Of a stretch of DNA of 64,000 bases, positions 13,770-28,700 are shown piece by piece. The notes under the pieces are model-generated. The model was not told the origin of the DNA. It did no database searches and saw nothing but the letters and a program-made list of their open reading frames with translations. The stretch spans positions 248,001-312,000 of the forward strand of contig QEYB01000221.1 in assembly GCA_017562135.1 (NCBI GenBank), written 5' to 3'. The position numbers and the translations under genes were made by a program. Source of the DNA: Dipylidium caninum. Its lineage: Eukaryota > Platyhelminthes > Cestoda > Cyclophyllidea > Dipylidiidae. Every line of letters begins with the position of its first letter. Position 1 is the stretch's first letter.

Positions 13770-16700
13770 TGGAGAGTTTTATGGCACAATAATGTTTCCC
13801 TACAAGGCGACAGAGTAGTTGGAGGGCATGAAATAGTTTGGATCATTGAAGGATGTTATACAGGCAATGTAAGACGATACAATGTAGTTTCCGGCTTCTA
13901 AGCCATCGGAGTAGAGGCGACACACTCTGACTGGCCGAGATTCTACGGTTCAGTCAACTGGCAGTAGTAAAATTTCAAAGAGACTAACAAAGGCATTTCC
14001 TTCCCCTCAGCATCACACCCTACCATAAATACTCTTCCGATGCCTGAGATTACCCATGCGGTTACGCGTAAAACATGTATAAAAATAAAAGAGACTCAGC
14101 GAATCTGTAATAAAATCACAATACTACCACATCCGGTCGATGGGTCTGAAAGCAAACGTGTGGTGCGGAAATAATACTATACCTTGCACAGTAGTAAACG
14201 TCAACTCAGCTCCAGTTGCATTCATTGCAATTAACACCTCAATGGTTGCAACTTAATTTGTGCGGCCGCCCAGCCCTGGGAGGAGCATCCTTAATTTTGC
14301 GCTCGCGTGTTTGATACCCGACATAGACTCGAGGTAGCAGCCACGCATTTCCTTAGTCAAGACACCCACTTTCGAAGAAGTCGACTCAGCATACAATTTC
14401 TCCCGACTATTCTCTCGTTGTGCGTAGAGGCGACCTCTCTTGCGTGCGGGGCGAGAAGTGGTCCATTTGTCCCTTGACATTTGCTGACATGAGCTTAATT
14501 GATGGCTCATGCGTTAAGCATCGAAAGTCCCTGCTGGTAACCATGGTGCTGCAAATGTGGGCTGAGTTTAAGCAAAAGTTTTTTATTAAGTTGGAATCTA
14601 CTGCTAAAATGAGACTCACTCCCCCTACAGGCAGCGCATATCCCCAATAAGTGAGTAGGCAGAAGTTATGGAGCCCTTTGTCGGATTCCATCACAGCGGT
14701 ATTAAGGCAAGTTACCTGGTTTCATCTGCTACAAATCTCAGTTTCAAGATAGTTTGATTTTTTCTTCAGCTAATCCAATGAGTAGAAAAGGCGAATCGGA
14801 TCAAAATTCCGCTAACAGATGTAAAAGCGCTAAGTCACAATCTCATATATACCACACTGTTCCCTACAATTTCTATATTTTTTTTCCCTTCCCTACAACC
14901 TCACTTATTAAAACTGCTTTGTATTGTTCGGATCATTTCCAAGTCATTGTTAGCTTTTAGATGTTTAACTAGAGTTGAGTGTTCTGCGGAGACCACACAG
15001 ACAAGCTTCACTTCTGTAAACTAAAAAATGGGGCGATTAATCCCTCTTTGGGAAGGCGAGGGGTGTTGTGCAATGCGTTTTTTCCACTCAGCGATTGCTT
15101 CTACTCATGGCAAATGAGCTGGCAAAAATGCGGAGGTGTCGAAAGGGAAAACACTCATAGTTAAAGCGGAAGAATGAGAAAGCCTAGGTCCCTGGATCAA
15201 ATCATTCCATTTCATTCGCGTGTTTCTCCAATACGAGGCCATTACTTTCCATTATTCGCCTTTTCACGTGCTTTTTCGCTTTGCAACTGGCAACTGAGTG
15301 GTGAGATTCTATCGCATATTCTTAAATCGCTTACTCACTTACCCCACTCGGATTGTTTCAACCCTCAGTCTCCTCTTACTCACGGATTTTGCACAATCCT
15401 GCGGTTATTGCAATTGCCGTCTATTAAGACTGAATTAAAAAAGGTATTTTAGGTGGACCAAATGAAGAGGCACTTCGATGTTGTGCTTACACAATCGACG
15501 TACATGAACGTTGGTAAGTGGGAAAAAACAGTAAAGTTGGGGAGATTTGCCATTATGGCGGTAGTTCGTGTTAGCAATTACACACCACATCATGAATTCC
15601 CGTCTATTCAAATGCGTCAAGCCTCTATAGCGGAAATGGAAATTTCAAGTTACAAGGATATAATAAAATATTCTGGAATAACTAAAATTAATGGTGCTCG
15701 TAGTATTCAAGTTCGTACATTAAAATGAAGAATAGGCGCAGAAGGAAGAGCAAAGAAATGCTAAAATATTCATGCTTGCTTCCTCCGCTTGGCACCAGCT
15801 TGCTTGAGTGCTCCAAAGGCAAACGCCATCACGGTTCTCTAAGTTTAAGCCTTTCGAGAAAATTGTCCTCCGCGCAATTAGCCTCCTCCCCAGTCGGCAC
15901 AGGGATAATTGCAAGGGTGCAGCAGTTGAGTTGGTGCGCGATTGCAATCCCCTTTGAGAGACCGATGGTTAAGCCGTCTTTTATGCCCTCGGAAGGTGCA
16001 GCTCTCTCGCCTTCCTGACTCGTGGAAATTGGAGGGGAAGGAGATGTACTTATGTATAGCCGCTGCGTCCTCCACTTTCTCGTAAATAAGTTGTGTATTC
16101 GAGTGATCAACAAGTCAGAAAGGATGATGAAGGTGATAATGGGAATACTGTGGAGCCTAGTTCTCATTTAATTTGCGTGCTCAATAGATTTCGCTGAAAG
16201 GCTGTGATTTCTTCGACTACGTCGTGTAGTTTGCATACAGATTTGGGGGTTTACGAAGAGAATGTTGTATGAAAAGCCATTTCTGCAGTCTAATATTTAA
16301 CAATACACAGAAATATTTATTACCTATTGAAAAAAATTAGCACCAGTGACAAACACGACTAAAGGAAGTTTGAAGTGTTTTTTTTTTGACTCTATACACG
16401 TAACCTATGTGGTGATACTAGAAAGTAGATTTTAGTAAATCGGAGTTAAATTGTCAATGTAACAGTGGCGGAAGAAGCTATTCAGTGAAAGCGAAGCCCA
16501 ATTCCGACTACTTTCCCCTTCATGGTCTGACCTGTTTTAGTTTTGCGGAGAATAACGATCGCGGATTAAGTATGTGTTCCCTGTGGTAAAGGAGATTATG
16601 CAATTTGTGAAAAAATAAATCACACCTTTCAACACGCTGCCCCTTCCCTTCGACTCAACTACTAGTTTAAAAATAACTATCGTCTTAAATTTTGTTTGTG

Positions 16701-19700
16701 AATCGCGTTATGATATATCGAAGTTGACAATACTCATCAAAATACCATGAGAATTAAATTGTAAAAGTATTTGACGTCTGGCCCTTCGACATATGCTCTG
16801 AGACAATCCCTTAGGGCCCACTTGTCTTCCTGTCATCGTCACTTGTCCGTTCATTAGCAATGAGATAGCATCAAATTACCTTTATTTACATTTTCAAATG
16901 CAAAAATAACAACTCACTCGACCATTCGCAAAAAATCTCCTATATTTGGCCTCTAACCCACAGGATCGTACTACCCTCCAGCCTCATTTACCGTAGCCTC
17001 TGCTTTTTCTTACCAAACAATGGAGGTGGCTGCTAAATATGGTCGTTTAGGAGTTTTATTTTGTGGTACCGGCCCATACAAAGCACTTTGGCAACCAGAA
17101 TGAATTGCCGCAAGGGCTGATAATCTTTGACCAGAAGTTAGAATCTTGGCCTCACAAAAGACAAATCAAAAATTACTTTCCCATTTCTGCCAGACTTTAT
17201 GAATGATGCGTACTAGCATCACCATGTAGCCATAGCAACGAGGTCATTCTGTTTACGTGTTTCAGAATCTCCACGATGCAAATGGTGATTCCATTACCCT
17301 TTCGCCATTGTTTATTTCATACCGTAATGTGGAAAATATAGAGCCCATTGGATGGTTTGTTACGAAGGTGGCTCAAAAAATGTCATAATATGCAGTAAAA
17401 ATGTCGTTTTGTTTAACTTTATCCGAAATTCACCATGTTGTATATCTGTCTTTATTACTCTTATAAGCTCAAACCTTAAAATATTCTTTGATAACACAAA
17501 TACGACCCCGTAATAACAAAGGATCGGTAATGGACGCATTAGAAGTGGTTCAATGGAGGAGATGAAGAATAATCAACTTGTTAAATCGTGTTCTGGGCAC
17601 ATGGAAGGATACTTGGTTCTTCAGGACACAAGTATCCGGTGCATTCACCTTGGAACCTGCGTACTTATGGAAGAACAATTATTTCTGTGCAGAAGACCAC
17701 GTCCCTGCTACAAGGTTTTTTCGCAAGGCAGAATAGCTTCAGCATGCGTGTTTTAAATTAGACCAAAAACCTGCTACTTTCCAAAGCCGTGATGTTTCAG
17801 TGCTATCGGAGAAGTGAGCACGCCGGACGTTGTTCTTCACCGTCCGTATTTACTACCACCTTCTGAAATGTAGTGTAATAAAAACAAGGCCTAAAAAGTA
17901 AAGGCTCGTCTTCATTCGCAGACCACCATTTGTGTGTCGTCATTCTTCCATGCCAGTGAAAATACACAGGGTTGAAATTAGTTCGACAACAATGGGTTCT
18001 GGCGTCGATTTACACGCGTGTTTTAAATTCTCAAAATGTGCTAAAACTTATTTTACAGGTTAGACATCATTTGAGAAGTTGATTTACCTAACCGAAGTGC
18101 AAAAAGTAACAAATTTCCTAAGAAGATGGGAAAAGTAACGAATGCTTGCATGAGGCAATTTAGTCGTAGCAAGTTGTCTTCATTCTCATCACCAAATGGC
18201 AGAGAATTGCTTCTTACTTCTCCTAATTCCCAAACCAAAATAAAAATAGTTCTCGCGACATCAGGAAATGGGTAGAGAAACAGAAGTAAGTATTGTACGA
18301 TAAGATAATCTTTCTCCTCAAATGCGGTATGAAGACAGTCCTGGTGGACGAGAAGTAGATGGCTTCTTAATAAAGCGTTTCTCCTTTTCTAAGTGAAGCA
18401 TAGGATACTCCGTCGTCTATCCTTTACGACTTCTATGAATTTGTAACCCTAATTTGGCCTAAAGGGTGCTCGAGCAATAGTGCTTATAACGGAACACAAA
18501 GTAAATGCGCATCACGACGGTGTTCACGACGACGCCTCATCTGGCTCACGTGTTACTTGTGAGGAAGACAATTTTCAAAATGAGACTCCAAACTCGTGCG
18601 AGGGGCGCAATTCTGCGCAAGAGATCCAGTCGCTGGCGTAGGCATTGGACAAACCTCCAAAATGAGTTTTAGCAGTAAATTATGAAGGAAGTTGACTCAG
18701 TCCGTGAGGGAGGGTTGGAAGGTGCGGCATCAAATGCCCATTTGAAAGGGCTTCATCCTCCTTTGTGATTAAAGTTTTATGAGAAAGGTCTGCCATCATT
18801 CTATTGCACAGCAGAGCCTCTACAAGGAGACATTCGAGGCCATTGCGCTCAGCCGCGTTAGTCTCCGTTACCTAATGTGGAATGGCTTCACTTCATCCCC
18901 TAAGTGTACGGAATATCTCAGAGTAAATTTTAGTAATTTTCTTCCATACCGGTGTATTTCACCTTTCTTGAGTGCAATTCCCTAAATGAATTGGGCACAC
19001 TGTTCGGATGAAGGGGAACAGACGATAAAGAAAAAAAATATATCAATAGCAGTAATGGCGTTAAATCCGTGTTATCTAAAGTGGGTCATTTCTCTTCAGG
19101 CGAAGTGTGGTCGCGATTTGCGTTCTCTCGTCAAGACAGAGTGGAACTAGAGGGTGTACACGATGGTGGATCAAAGGATGATCCCACTCATATAGCCATC
19201 CCTGAATTCTTCAGATTCGTTGCTTTTTCATTAAGTATAATTTAGCTTTGGAGCAATGGTAAGAGGTGTCCTCCATTAATTGCCTTTAAACCCTTTCTCG
19301 CACATGGGAAAACTTATCTCTGAGCCATCGAACTTTCCCAATTAAGTCACAAAGTCTAAAGTGAACTCTGATTTGATTAAATAATTATAATGAAGGAACG
19401 CACACTGAAGTGGCTGGCAAAAGAATGGTCATTTCGTTAGCTCACTAGAGAATGTGTCAAACCCAATTCCACAAAGGAGGTGGCATTCACTCAACCTTCT
19501 GCCGGAAGGGAAGATTGTATTGAAAGCTAAAGATTTTCTGTCAACTGGCGGCGGAAAGATAGGATTTCAGCACATCTTCGTTTCCGTTCCAAAACGTAAT
19601 ACCACTTCTGTGGCAGTGATCAAAGGCTGTTGTAAAAGTCGGCCTGTTTATTGTCCGCAAATTCAGGCCACGTAAGACAAGATTTGTGATGTACCTGCAC

Positions 19701-22700
19701 AACACATCCATGGAGGGAGAAGGTGGAAGACGTAGGCTCCAATCACAGTCTTAACTAGACCCTCCGAGTTCCACTTAATCACCTCTGTCACAGGTGTACG
19801 ATTTGGCCTCTTGATGGGCTGTGGACAAGTACATGTCGGCTTCAATTGAGCGAGCTAAACAAGATTACACATTCGGCTTGGTCTGGGCATCGAGCTGTCT
19901 GCCTTTGGCTCCAAGACGGACAATCTCAATCAAAACTACCGTCGAGGTGATAAATAGCTAGCATTCTAGAGATCTGAATAGAGGAATGATTGGATGAAAT
20001 GTGGTTGTTCGTATAGAACTCACTTGGGTAGTGGGTATCACGCCAGGTGAGTAGCCTTCCATGGGTTATTAAGAAGGAATAGAACTTGTTGAATACCCTG
20101 CAGCACCTTCCATCCCATGGGGTTGACACCTACGTAGAGGACATAGCAAATTCCTTCCTCCATCCAAGCCCCCGCACTTCAATTCATACGGATGGAATTC
20201 CTTTCTTATTGTTATTGCAACAGAAGGATTAGTGAGAGATTGTACAAAAATAACCACGGGTTGATTGCTTCATTGTTTTGTTCCTTTGTTTGATTCTCAT
20301 CTCCGCCAAATGCTGTCATACAACCTCTCGTGATTAACTAATGCACAGAAGTTAAATGGAATTAGCGTTTTTTTTCAACACTTTTACTTGGCAGGAAAAA
20401 CGCTTACCCAAAAAAACTCTCCTGTCCCGTAGGCTTTTAATAATTCTAGACAGAATAAATTTTATGTGTGCATATTTTGTCTGTGACGGTTTATTAGCTG
20501 ATCGGAAAGGACAGGAGACTTATTGCATCACTAATGTCAAGAAAATCATTTCAACTTGCTAGTCCTTTGCCGGTGGGCAAAGTAGCACAAATAAGGCAAG
20601 TATCAGCCCTGGTCAACAGCAGACAAACTTTTTACTCCTTCCAAAGTCGAAATATCCGAATTGCAGAAATCTTAAGGGCTCTACACAGGCACTTTTCATG
20701 TGAATACCGTCCTAATCGCGAATTATGTCGTTTCTGTATGGTTTCAACATCCCCGAAGTCCTCCCTTTGTTTGCCCAACCCACCGTGGCGACTGTAATTC
20801 ACTAAAATGCAACAAATTAGTGGGGCGACAGAAGTCTTCTCCGCTTTTCCAACGTTTTTTTCCTCCTCATCAATGCTCTTCTTCGAGGTTCCGCCCAATA
20901 AATAATCCTTCTGTCATCGTCGGTGTTCCTCATGATGTAAGAGGCTTATCTCAGCCCATAATATGAGATTATGAATTTGCCTACTCTTGGTTTTTATTTA
21001 AGTTTTTTAGTGACTCACAACTGATTTCATCACGGCTTTTACCTTACCTGCGATCGAAACTGCGAAGGTAGCGCTGCAAAAGCCTACAACGAGTGTTATA
21101 AGGGGAGAAGTTGTTAGGGTTTGTCCCTTGTCCCGAACGCACTCGAATGGATCTCTAGAGAGCTATCGTCACAGGTTCTGTGTCTGACCTTAATGGGCAG
21201 AAGGTGGGTCCGTCCTTGCCGTTTCGCCAACGTCAAAGTATGGAAATATTTTAAGTTAACAGCTTGAATACCACAAAACTTGAATTTCGCACGTCATTCT
21301 AGCTGGAAACGACTACTCCTGTTGATGAGAACCTGTTCCACTTGCAGTGCCTCGACCGCATCCCAATGTTTTTGAGGAGGGTAAAAGTGCCACTCAATTT
21401 TTTTAAGTTTTGAGGGTGTTTGTAATGCGCAACAGGTCGGAAGTGGGACGAGTGTATCCCGATGACATTTTAGAGAGATGTGCGTGTGATGAAGTCCCAA
21501 GTCAATGAGCTAGTAAATTTTGACAGCTTGATGCCGAGCCGTAAAATCCCCTAAGTTTCCCCATTTTTCAGAGAAAAACACACCTCAGGTTGACATTTTA
21601 CCATTAAAAACACAAATTTAGTGTATGCAGCATTTGTGCAGAGTTCGGAGAGGTCGCTCAAATGAGCGGGCCGATTTGTGTCTCAACGCGTCTGGAATAT
21701 GATCACATAGCAACATTAGCAAACTTTTCTATGGGCGACTGAAATTTGAGATTGCCAATGCTATCCGTTGATTTAGTATTTTGTCGCGTTAAAAAGGCTG
21801 AAAGAAAACAAGTTGAGACCTTAAAATAGTAGTATTTCGTTTGAGGAACCTACTGATGTGATTTTGTCTTGGTAGAAGAAGCAGCCTATCAAGGAAGATT
21901 CTTCACGATCGAAAGAGGTTCTCTGCCCGCACTCGGAACCGCACTCTCACTACTTATTCAAGTGATCTGTTGAATCACGACGAATATAAGGTGAGCTACC
22001 TCCGTGTTTCATAAAAATACTCCGGGACCCGAGCCCTAGTTCGCTCGCAAGACAGTGATTGCGCATACAGCCACCCAACTTCTCACCCAAGAAGCTGACT
22101 ATTTTGGACTCGTTTTGCTAAAATAATGAACAGTTTATGATATTAAACAACAGTTTATAGCAGCACATTTAGCCTAAAGTTGAGTTGTTGGGATGTGTGT
22201 GCGCGTTGACCAAGGTATCTCTTCTCGACTTTAGGTTTCGGAAGATTACGTGGAATCAGAGATGTTTGTAGATACACTTGAAGGGTGAATATGGGGATAT
22301 AAAAGTAGTGCAAAAAAACTTTTTAAATTCTGAATGCGCGAATTAAATGCCCTTAAGTTGGGCTGCTTTCGGTTGGAGAACAGACTGCAACTTATGACAA
22401 AACGCTGACAGTTTTGATTATGATCTTAAAGACATGAATAAAATTTGAGTTGACAGACGGCAGGGCTCGAGTTCATTCCGGCTTTTGCCTCAGATGTGTC
22501 TACTTGCAAGTATGCTAAAACGCCAAAAAGCCTACGTTTCACACCTTTTAGGACTTCCATGTCCAGAAGACATGGAAATAAACAAGAAACCCTTCTTGGA
22601 CAGGCAATAGCTCCTCCCTCCAACCATAAAGTGAGACGGAAGCAGTTTAGCCAAGATTAAAAGCAGTAATTTAGGGAAAAAATTTCAATCTTGCCTGATA

Positions 22701-25700
22701 TGCATGCTCACCAGCGGGTAAGTGGGGGCCTATTTTACATGATAGCACGTAATATGAGTCTCACCGTCCTACAGGGCCACAAGGAGGCTGTAACAGTCGA
22801 CTTATCAGAGGACAATATTGTCAAACATTGAAAGGTAGTTATGACTGACGTAGTAGAGGCTGTCAAAGCAAAAGTGCAAGCAGCTTAAAAGCTAAAATCC
22901 GTTGTTGATAAGGGGAAAACCATGACATCGGCGAAAGCTTGACACATCAGATATTCCATGTCCCTTTAGGTCGAACCTTCATTCGTCCCCTCTGAAAGAA
23001 TAAGGGGCCTTCGGGGTTATTAGCAAATATTGCATTCCAAGACGACAAAATTAGGCACAGTTATTCTGTTATTTCAAATATTATTTCATCAAAGTCGACT
23101 TTCCTTGTGACGATCGAACCCGTTACAACAACGGGCTCGTCTTTCTTGCAGGTGAGGAGGGTGCCCTCTTCCAACAATGTTGCATCAAGGGTAACTGCCA
23201 CTGAGAAGCCCTTGAAACATCTCTCCTCCTTCGTCATTCTTGAAACTGTCTTTGCCGATGGCATTGTCTCGCTTAAATTTTGTCAAATTACTAGCTCGAT
23301 CCTTGGTCTGGAATAAGAAGCTCGAGTACAGCCACTTTGGAGCGCTTGATTGACGAGGTGCCTGGAAGTTAATGTGGCCTTTCTTAAACCCATTAGGTCG
23401 CGCAGTCAGAGGCGATGGATTTTAGTTTCAACATATGTCGGCTCTCCAGGGTAAGGAGGCACATTACCAGGGTGGTAGATGAGTTCCCCACCTTCAGTCA
23501 TAACATTTAATAAACCTTCTCCCACACAGGTGTAACTTTTCATGGTTCTCACGAGGAGGAGAGGAGCAAATAATTCCACGGTAGTGACGATTTAAGGGAA
23601 TTAGAACATCAAAGAGCGTGGAAAAAGCAAGTTTTCATGTCACGGATGACTAGTCGCATCAAGGCCGCTTTTCATCTACTAAACTATAATTCTTTTAGGG
23701 AAGGCTGATTGAAAAACTGGAAACAAGTTGTGACGTGTTATGATGTGATTGGTTGCGTGTGTTCAAAAGTGCTGTCAATTAAGAGAATATAAGTTGAAAT
23801 GTCTCATGGTTTGGTCGACCCACAGAAAACTAAACACACACTGCTTTACGTCTATTTATCTACAACTTGTAAATTAGGATGGAATCAAAACCCTGCGGTA
23901 TTTGAAGGTTGAAATCAGGTGATAAATACACGCTTCTTGTGGAAGAGGTCCACTGATGCAATTCTAACAAAATGACTCGAAATAACTTCTAATCTTCACT
24001 CTTGACAACCTTGACATATATTATACGCTCACTTGCTCATCAAAACAATATCCACCTTTTGTTTAAGCTACTTGCTCAATGGAGTATTCTTTTGGTGTGA
24101 ATGGGTCAGTTCCTAGCTTTTGCTTTTAGCAATGCAATACGTCGGCTAGTTTTAAAATGAGTCGTTGAGTAGGCAACGAATCCGTCCAGTGCCTTTGAAA
24201 ACCACTAATAGATCCTCTCATGCAAGTCGAACACTCCGTGAATTTTGTCGAGAATGTATCTAACGACAGATACCAACAAATCATGCTTTGTCCTCTATCA
24301 GGTTTTGACACGACTCCTCGTTCCCATTGCATGCATCTTGTGATGCATAATGAGGTGGCTTTCATGACCGAAGCCTCCTTTTAAGTCTTTTTTTAATCCA
24401 GCCCTTGACAATGGCAGCCCGCAGTAACTCTCCTCCCACTTTCAAGCCAGGGTGTGGTCTTAATTATTTTCCTTTTCCAGAGAATGCAGTGAATATTCGC
24501 AAAATTATTCCATGGACGTTGCCAGGTGCCCTCCGAGTTCCAGCTCCCATCAAATTTTGGAGGACCAATTTCTCGTCAGATATTTCCCTTTATCCTTCTG
24601 TTCTCAAGTTTTTATTTCGGTGGGGGAAAAAGCATTCCATCATTCTTATTTATTAACTCGATCTTGTTAGTATGGCCAGGTCCTTTAACATTTTCCCAAT
24701 CAACGAATTACTAATTCGTGACTGTGACTAGGCGAGAACCTGACAGATGCTGAAGAGTGCTGGACCAAACTAAGACTATTCCGTAGTTTACCCCGTAGTC
24801 CGAACCAATGCCTGAAGCTAATGCAGAAATACGGCTTATGGTAGGAGAAAACAGTCGCAGCAGCCTATTTTTCAGTTCGTTATCCCGAGTAAGACAGCCG
24901 AACTCGGTCTCTGAAATGCAGTGCAATCCAGCCTGGCTTATTAAGAGTTCACTCTTATTGTTGTCTTGCTGTCCTATGGCACAGTGACATTTGAGGCAAG
25001 ATGAACTTTATTAGGACACATAAATTTCCACTTTTCCTCATCCTTCGTCAATTCATATCCATCAGTGCCATCATCTGGCACTCACAAATTAACTTCCTAC
25101 CTTCTGTTTGACTCCTCCACCATTACTTTGGTTGCACAAACTCCTAAAAGCATTTACGAGTCAGAAGGAAGCTGACATCTCTTCTCTCTTTCTTGTCTCT
25201 GCAAAATTCGAGGATTTATTTTAATAAGGAATGATTAATGGACCTTTACGTGACTGCTACATGTAAAGAAGAAGCGCAATTTTCCTCTCGCTTGGGCATG
25301 AATTAGTCGTCTTGGTGCAGAGTTTCCTCCCCATCGAGGACGCCAGATCACTAATGCTATTGTTAATTTCAAAAGATTCAAAAGTGCCATCTTATCAATC
25401 TCTTGAGTAAAGCCAAACGAGGGCCCCGAAAGACCGGCTAGAAATGCTGAGACGAAAGGGTCACTACTAAATTGAGTGTCATTTTAGGGAATGTTGTACA
25501 CATTGGGCGCCCAATGGGGTGACATGAATACCGGTGAGGGACAGAACGGAAGGGAGAAGCACAATGCTACCCATCGGTTTCTCGCTCTTGGGCAAGAGGC
25601 CTTTTTACCCTCAAAGATCCCACACACAAAGATCTCACACACCACTGATGCTTTCGGACAGCAATCAACGTTTCCTCATCCATTCCAAGCAATGCAATTA

Positions 25701-28700
25701 ATCAAATTTTGTTTATTTGCCCACCTTTTGGTCAGTCATGCGTTTTCTCGAAACTCCAAATTCGCTTAATGTATAGTTAGAAGTTTTTATGCTTTAAGAG
25801 AATTGGAGCAGAGTAAGTTGAATTGGATGGCACAATTTCTACCGGAAGATGGCATTGCAGGCAACAGGTTTGCTCTCTCCCTCTCTCGAAGACGAGCCAA
25901 TAAAGTGTTTAGCGGCGTCTCAAAACATACCTCCCGTACTTTAGTATCAACATACACAAACATTTCACCAATACGTCTAAGAGGGGTTTTTTGGTGGAGG
26001 GAACAATAGACAGTAACTAAGATTCCTTAGCTTTTGCTGAAATACCAAGCGGCTGGAGACTTTCACGGAAAAATTTTGCATAGTATGAGCGAGAGGGAAA
26101 AAGTGACTTCGTCTATTTCTGGTTGCACTATGTGAGAGCGTGGAGACCTGCCAAGACCACCGGTGGAGATTTTAAGCTGAGGGGTTTGACTTTATTGTAG
26201 GAATATGCGAGCAGCGTTTGGTATCAAAAAATATTAATCAAAAATTCTTCACGCAGGATTGAGGTTCGTCCGTTCAATGCCTCGATGGAATGGATGGAAT
26301 TCAGTGAACTTCAGTGGAATTCATCCTTCAACTCTACCTATAACAGTGGCAGTTTACTTTCAAGAAGTACACCAAAGCCGATACGAAAAGGCCATCTAAG
26401 TTTGAATGAATGAAATATTTGGGACTGACTTCCCAAGATATTCATCATTTGAGAGTTCCCCTACACTCAAACTTGCGTCGCAAATAAAGGCTTTCTTTTC
26501 AAAGGAGAAAATTTGTCTCGCCGTACCAAATCTTCAGTGATGTCTCTTAAGTTGGGAATATTCATTAGGTTATGTATACTCACTGCCCTGACACTACGCA
26601 ACATCACTCAAAAAATTTTCCTCCTCAATGAAATATCTTACAGTCGGCAAAAGAAGCGGTTTTGTAGATTTTAATTAGAACATGGACAAGATTTTTTTAA
26701 GATGTCTTAAAAGTTCTCCAATCCCCTGCCTGGCGACGCCTGCGTTATATTTTCTCCGATTGGATCGTCTGTCTGGAGGTATTAGCATGGCCACAACACC
26801 ACCTCTCCTTGTGAATTTCCAAACATTGAGCGTCTCCAGGCGAGAGAGAGAACCGAGATTCACGTCAAAGGCAGCCTGACTTGCCCATAATGCTCACGGC
26901 GGTGGGTTAGCAAGAGTCTGCAACTTTGTACTAGGTAACTTTGACTTCATAAAAAAGTTATCTTCACCATTGACTCTCCTGTTGGCATACTTTCTTGAAG
27001 ATGTTCAAACAAACTTCCAGTTCTCTGTCACCGGACTCCGCCCACTTGCACAATCGAGTATTTTGAGGTGTTCCTTATGTAGCCATTCTAGTGTACTGCA
27101 ACGCCAGTCAGTAAGAAGGAGATCTTCCATTCCAAGTGGTGATTCAAGTGAAGCTGCCAACGTCTAGCCACTGGGGCATGATTGTTACCAAGTCATTCAT
27201 GCGGCTAATGTTCTGCCTGTCAGCGCCTTAACATCATGGAATCGGAGCTACGGAGATTTAAAATCACAATTTCATTGGGCGACGCCAAGTTACTTCCAGG
27301 AGCACAGCAAATAAACCATTACTTAAGGTCACCTGATACGACAAAGGCCATTTTAAGCAAAAAATACCGCTTTTACACGTTTATAATCATTCGAAAAGAA
27401 TTGCTGAACTGTTTGCGGTATACCGGCATGAAAACAACCTCTGCGACGATTGCTACGCGTTATTCTTACGAAAGTAAATGTTAACCGAAGCTTCTCATTT
27501 AACCTTGGTGATCAACCTTCTCTGTTAAAATCACCGGAACATTCAAAGACTGTATTTGCCGCTCTACCGTTTAGAAATACCTGACTAAGAAACCGCCATC
27601 GACAGACATCGACGGAAATTTAGTTTGGAAGGAAAGAACTCCCCACGTGGTTCATACTTCTCAGACTTCCTATTCACCCTTGCTCTCGGGAAAACAGAAA
27701 TTTTGCTGAGGCATCCGCCAACTGCGTGTGCAATGGAAAGGTACAATAGACACAAAATTACCCATCTTAAGTTTTTCACGATATAACTTTTGGAGCTTAA
27801 CTTTAAATTGTGAGGACAGAATGCTTTAATGCAGAGTAGCCATTTGTAATCACATGAGGTTATTTACTTGATACTCCACACTCAACTTCCAACTTCATAA
27901 GAAGGCTTGTACACACAAATAAGTCACTCGTCACCTTACGTGTCTGTTGTGTTCACGACTATGGATGCCTATTTGTTCTCGTCTTAAATTATTAGCAAAA
28001 TACATTCTGCCCCGGAAGATTTCTCATATCACCGCATTTACGCGATGTAAACTCTCTTGGTGGCCACCATACCCGAGCCAAAGCGACTGATCCTGCCGTT
28101 GTCTTTGGAGGAGCCAAAACTGCTTTCCGCTCCCTTTTACCCAAGCGAAATGAGGAAATGCACTCGGTTGATTTAACTCTCACAATTTAAATCATTTTGT
28201 TTTATTAGGTCTTCTGCAGGAAACACACATAACGGATGCCAGAAGCCGCGTCCGTGCATACGCGCATTTTTTCTTCTTTCAAACGGATGTAGACAACTGT
28301 TGTGGGAGGAAAACACTTTTTTACTTTTTTCCCACCTTAATTAACAGTCTCGAGTAAATATTTGGTGCACACTGAGCAAAGGAGAGTCACAATGAAATTA
28401 CAATTGCTTGTGCGCCCGAGTGGTAAGTTCTGTGGTCCCAAATGGTGGAGAGGAGGGAATAACGAGTCCGCGATTATCATACACTTCAAAACCCTTATGT
28501 TTACTCCATATATTCCGTAGACACTGTTGTAACCTCATGTGTGGACAACGAGCCCTTGAGATGGGGATAAACTGCTGGGGAAGAAGTGGCTCCGGCTTGA
28601 TTTACCTAACAATTTCCCTAGCATCCGTTCAGGAACACAGTAATTCGACTTCTGCCTTATACCGAAATGTAAAGTGAAGAAGCTCCACCACGCGCCCGAC

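Noticed and set aside
15445..15513. A short exon-like segment with a ttttag acceptor and a gtaagt donor
   Set aside because: Good splice signals but no recognisable peptide and no phase-compatible neighbours; it could be chance.
15829..16167. A 112-codon minus-strand frame overlapping a 97-codon plus-strand frame
   Set aside because: Overlapping open frames on both strands with no homology indicate a locally stop-poor stretch, not a gene.
22770..22945. Helix-like translation (GHKEAVTVDLSEDN ... VVEAVKAKVQAA) suggesting a decayed antigen-like gene
   Set aside because: It needs three in-frame stop codons to be ignored within about 55 codons, which is the density expected of non-coding DNA.
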